6,161 nucleotides of DNA from Lysobacteraceae bacterium (GTDB taxonomy: Bacteria; Pseudomonadota; Gammaproteobacteria; Xanthomonadales; Xanthomonadaceae): NCBI GenBank assembly GCA_028293685.1, contig JAQGOI010000071.1, positions 1 through 6,161 of the forward strand, read 5' to 3'. This document shows, piece by piece, positions 5,562-6,161 of the stretch (position 1 is its first letter; every line of letters starts with the position of its first letter). The notes under the pieces are model-generated. The model made no database searches, had not been told where the DNA came from, and saw only the letters and a program-made list of their open reading frames with translations. The translations under genes and the position numbers were made by a program.

Positions 5562-6161
5562 ATGTCCGAGGACGACAGTAGCAACCCCCCTCCCGAACGC
5601 CCGTCGGAACGCCGTTCGTGGCTCGACCGTATCGGCTCGATGCTGTCCGGCGAACCGTCCACCCGGGAAGACCTCGTCGAATTGCTGCGGGATGCACAGG
5701 GCGATGGCCTGATCGCTGCCGATACCCTGCGGATGATGGAAGGCGCCATCGCCGTCTCCGACCTCACCGTCGGTGACGTGATGATTCCACGCGCCCAGAT
5801 GGTCGCGTTGTGCGCCGACGAGCGTTTCGTCGCCCTGATGAAACAGGTCGTGGAGTCGGGGCATTCGCGCTTCCCGGTCCATGGCGAGGACCGCGACGAG
5901 ATCCTCGGCATCCTGCTGGCCAAGGACCTTCTGCGGGGCGTCGTAGCGGACAACGGCCCGGGCACGGTCCGCGAGCTGCTGCGCCCGGCTGTGCTGATTC
6001 CTGAATCGAAAAAACTCAACGTCCTGTTGCGCGAATTCCGGCAGTCGCGCAACCACATGGCGATCGTGATCGACGAATACGGTGGCGTCGCCGGACTGGT
6101 CACGATCGAGGACGTGCTCGAACAGATCGTCGGCGAGATCGACGACGAACACGACGAGGCA
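5562..6161 (+). CDS. ybeX: CBS-domain protein YbeX/CorC, 3'-truncated by the window end
   Basis: The first 200 codons are present with no stop; the family is usually around 290 residues. A disordered acidic/proline N-terminus (1-17) leads to SWLDRIGSMLSGEPSTREDLVELLRD-type helices, then a CBS pair. CBS1 covers about 70-128, with VGDVMIPR at 70-77, SRFPVHGE and DEILGILLAKDLL. CBS2 covers about 134-195, with MAIVIDEYGGVAGLVTIEDVLEQIVGEI. The C-terminal CorC_HlyC domain would lie beyond the edge. CorC was named for a link to magnesium/cobalt efflux in Salmonella, and YbeX has been tied to ribosome and Mg2+ homeostasis in E. coli; the molecular role is unsettled. The CBS pair is expected to bind adenine nucleotides. 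ATG 5562 is fixed by an in-frame TAG at 5520-5522 with no other start between. The ribosome binding site is weak: AGAAGG at 5540-5545 is too far away. The apolipoprotein N-acyltransferase gene lnt often follows in this cluster, but that cannot be seen here. Confidence 0.95.
   Translation, partial: MSEDDSSNPPPERPSERRSWLDRIGSMLSGEPSTREDLVELLRDAQGDGLIAADTLRMMEGAIAVSDLTVGDVMIPRAQMVALCADERFVALMKQVVESGHSRFPVHGEDRDEILGILLAKDLLRGVVADNGPGTVRELLRPAVLIPESKKLNVLLREFRQSRNHMAIVIDEYGGVAGLVTIEDVLEQIVGEIDDEHDEA

Noticed and set aside
5499..6152. Minus-strand frame of 217 codons opposite ybeX
   Set aside because: The plus strand encodes conserved CBS domains here; the minus frame shows no domain and is His/Asp/Arg-rich as shadow frames are.

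Overview
The window reads as GC-rich chromosomal DNA from a gammaproteobacterium, most likely of the Xanthomonadales (Lysobacter/Luteimonas/Xanthomonas-like). Two things point there. The YbeZ and YbeY proteins closely resemble the Xanthomonas versions as I remember them, and a GTAG-headed REP palindrome of the kind common in Xanthomonadaceae and Stenotrophomonas lies at the left edge. The species cannot be fixed from the sequence alone.

Left half, minus strand, transcribed right to left (3789 down to 46): a tight four-gene operon encodes a TetR-family repressor, a lipoprotein-type HlyD/YbhG-like periplasmic adaptor, an ABC ATPase and an ABC-2 permease. The coding regions overlap or nearly touch: 4 bases between ATPase and permease, 13 bases between adaptor and ATPase, and a few bases' gap or overlap between tetR and the adaptor depending on its start. 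The layout matches a self-regulated exporter of the YbhGFSR/YhiI type. It is a reduced version, with one ATP-binding domain and one permease visible where E. coli has a double ATPase and two permeases. The substrate cannot be read from sequence. A REP hairpin follows the last stop codon by nine bases.

Middle (3790-3914): a 125-base divergent intergenic region. It holds an AT-rich perfect inverted repeat (9-base arms, 6-base spacer) directly in front of tetR, very probably the TetR operator. It overlaps a predicted tetR promoter whose start point would fall on, or a few bases before, the ATG, so the tetR mRNA may be leaderless.

Right half, plus strand (3915-6161): the conserved housekeeping cluster ybeZ (PhoH-like ATPase), ybeY (endoribonuclease in rRNA maturation and ribosome quality control) and the first 200 codons of ybeX/corC (CBS-domain protein), which runs off the window. 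A five-codon mini-ORF with a good ribosome binding site overlaps the ybeY start codon as ATGA. miaB, often found just before ybeZ, is not there; the exporter operon occupies that side.

Overall this is a conserved core operon next to a compact accessory efflux operon. I see no phage, CRISPR, IS element, tRNA or rRNA, and no clear sign of an undescribed system. The most informative details are the tetR operator/leaderless promoter and the mini-ORF before ybeY.
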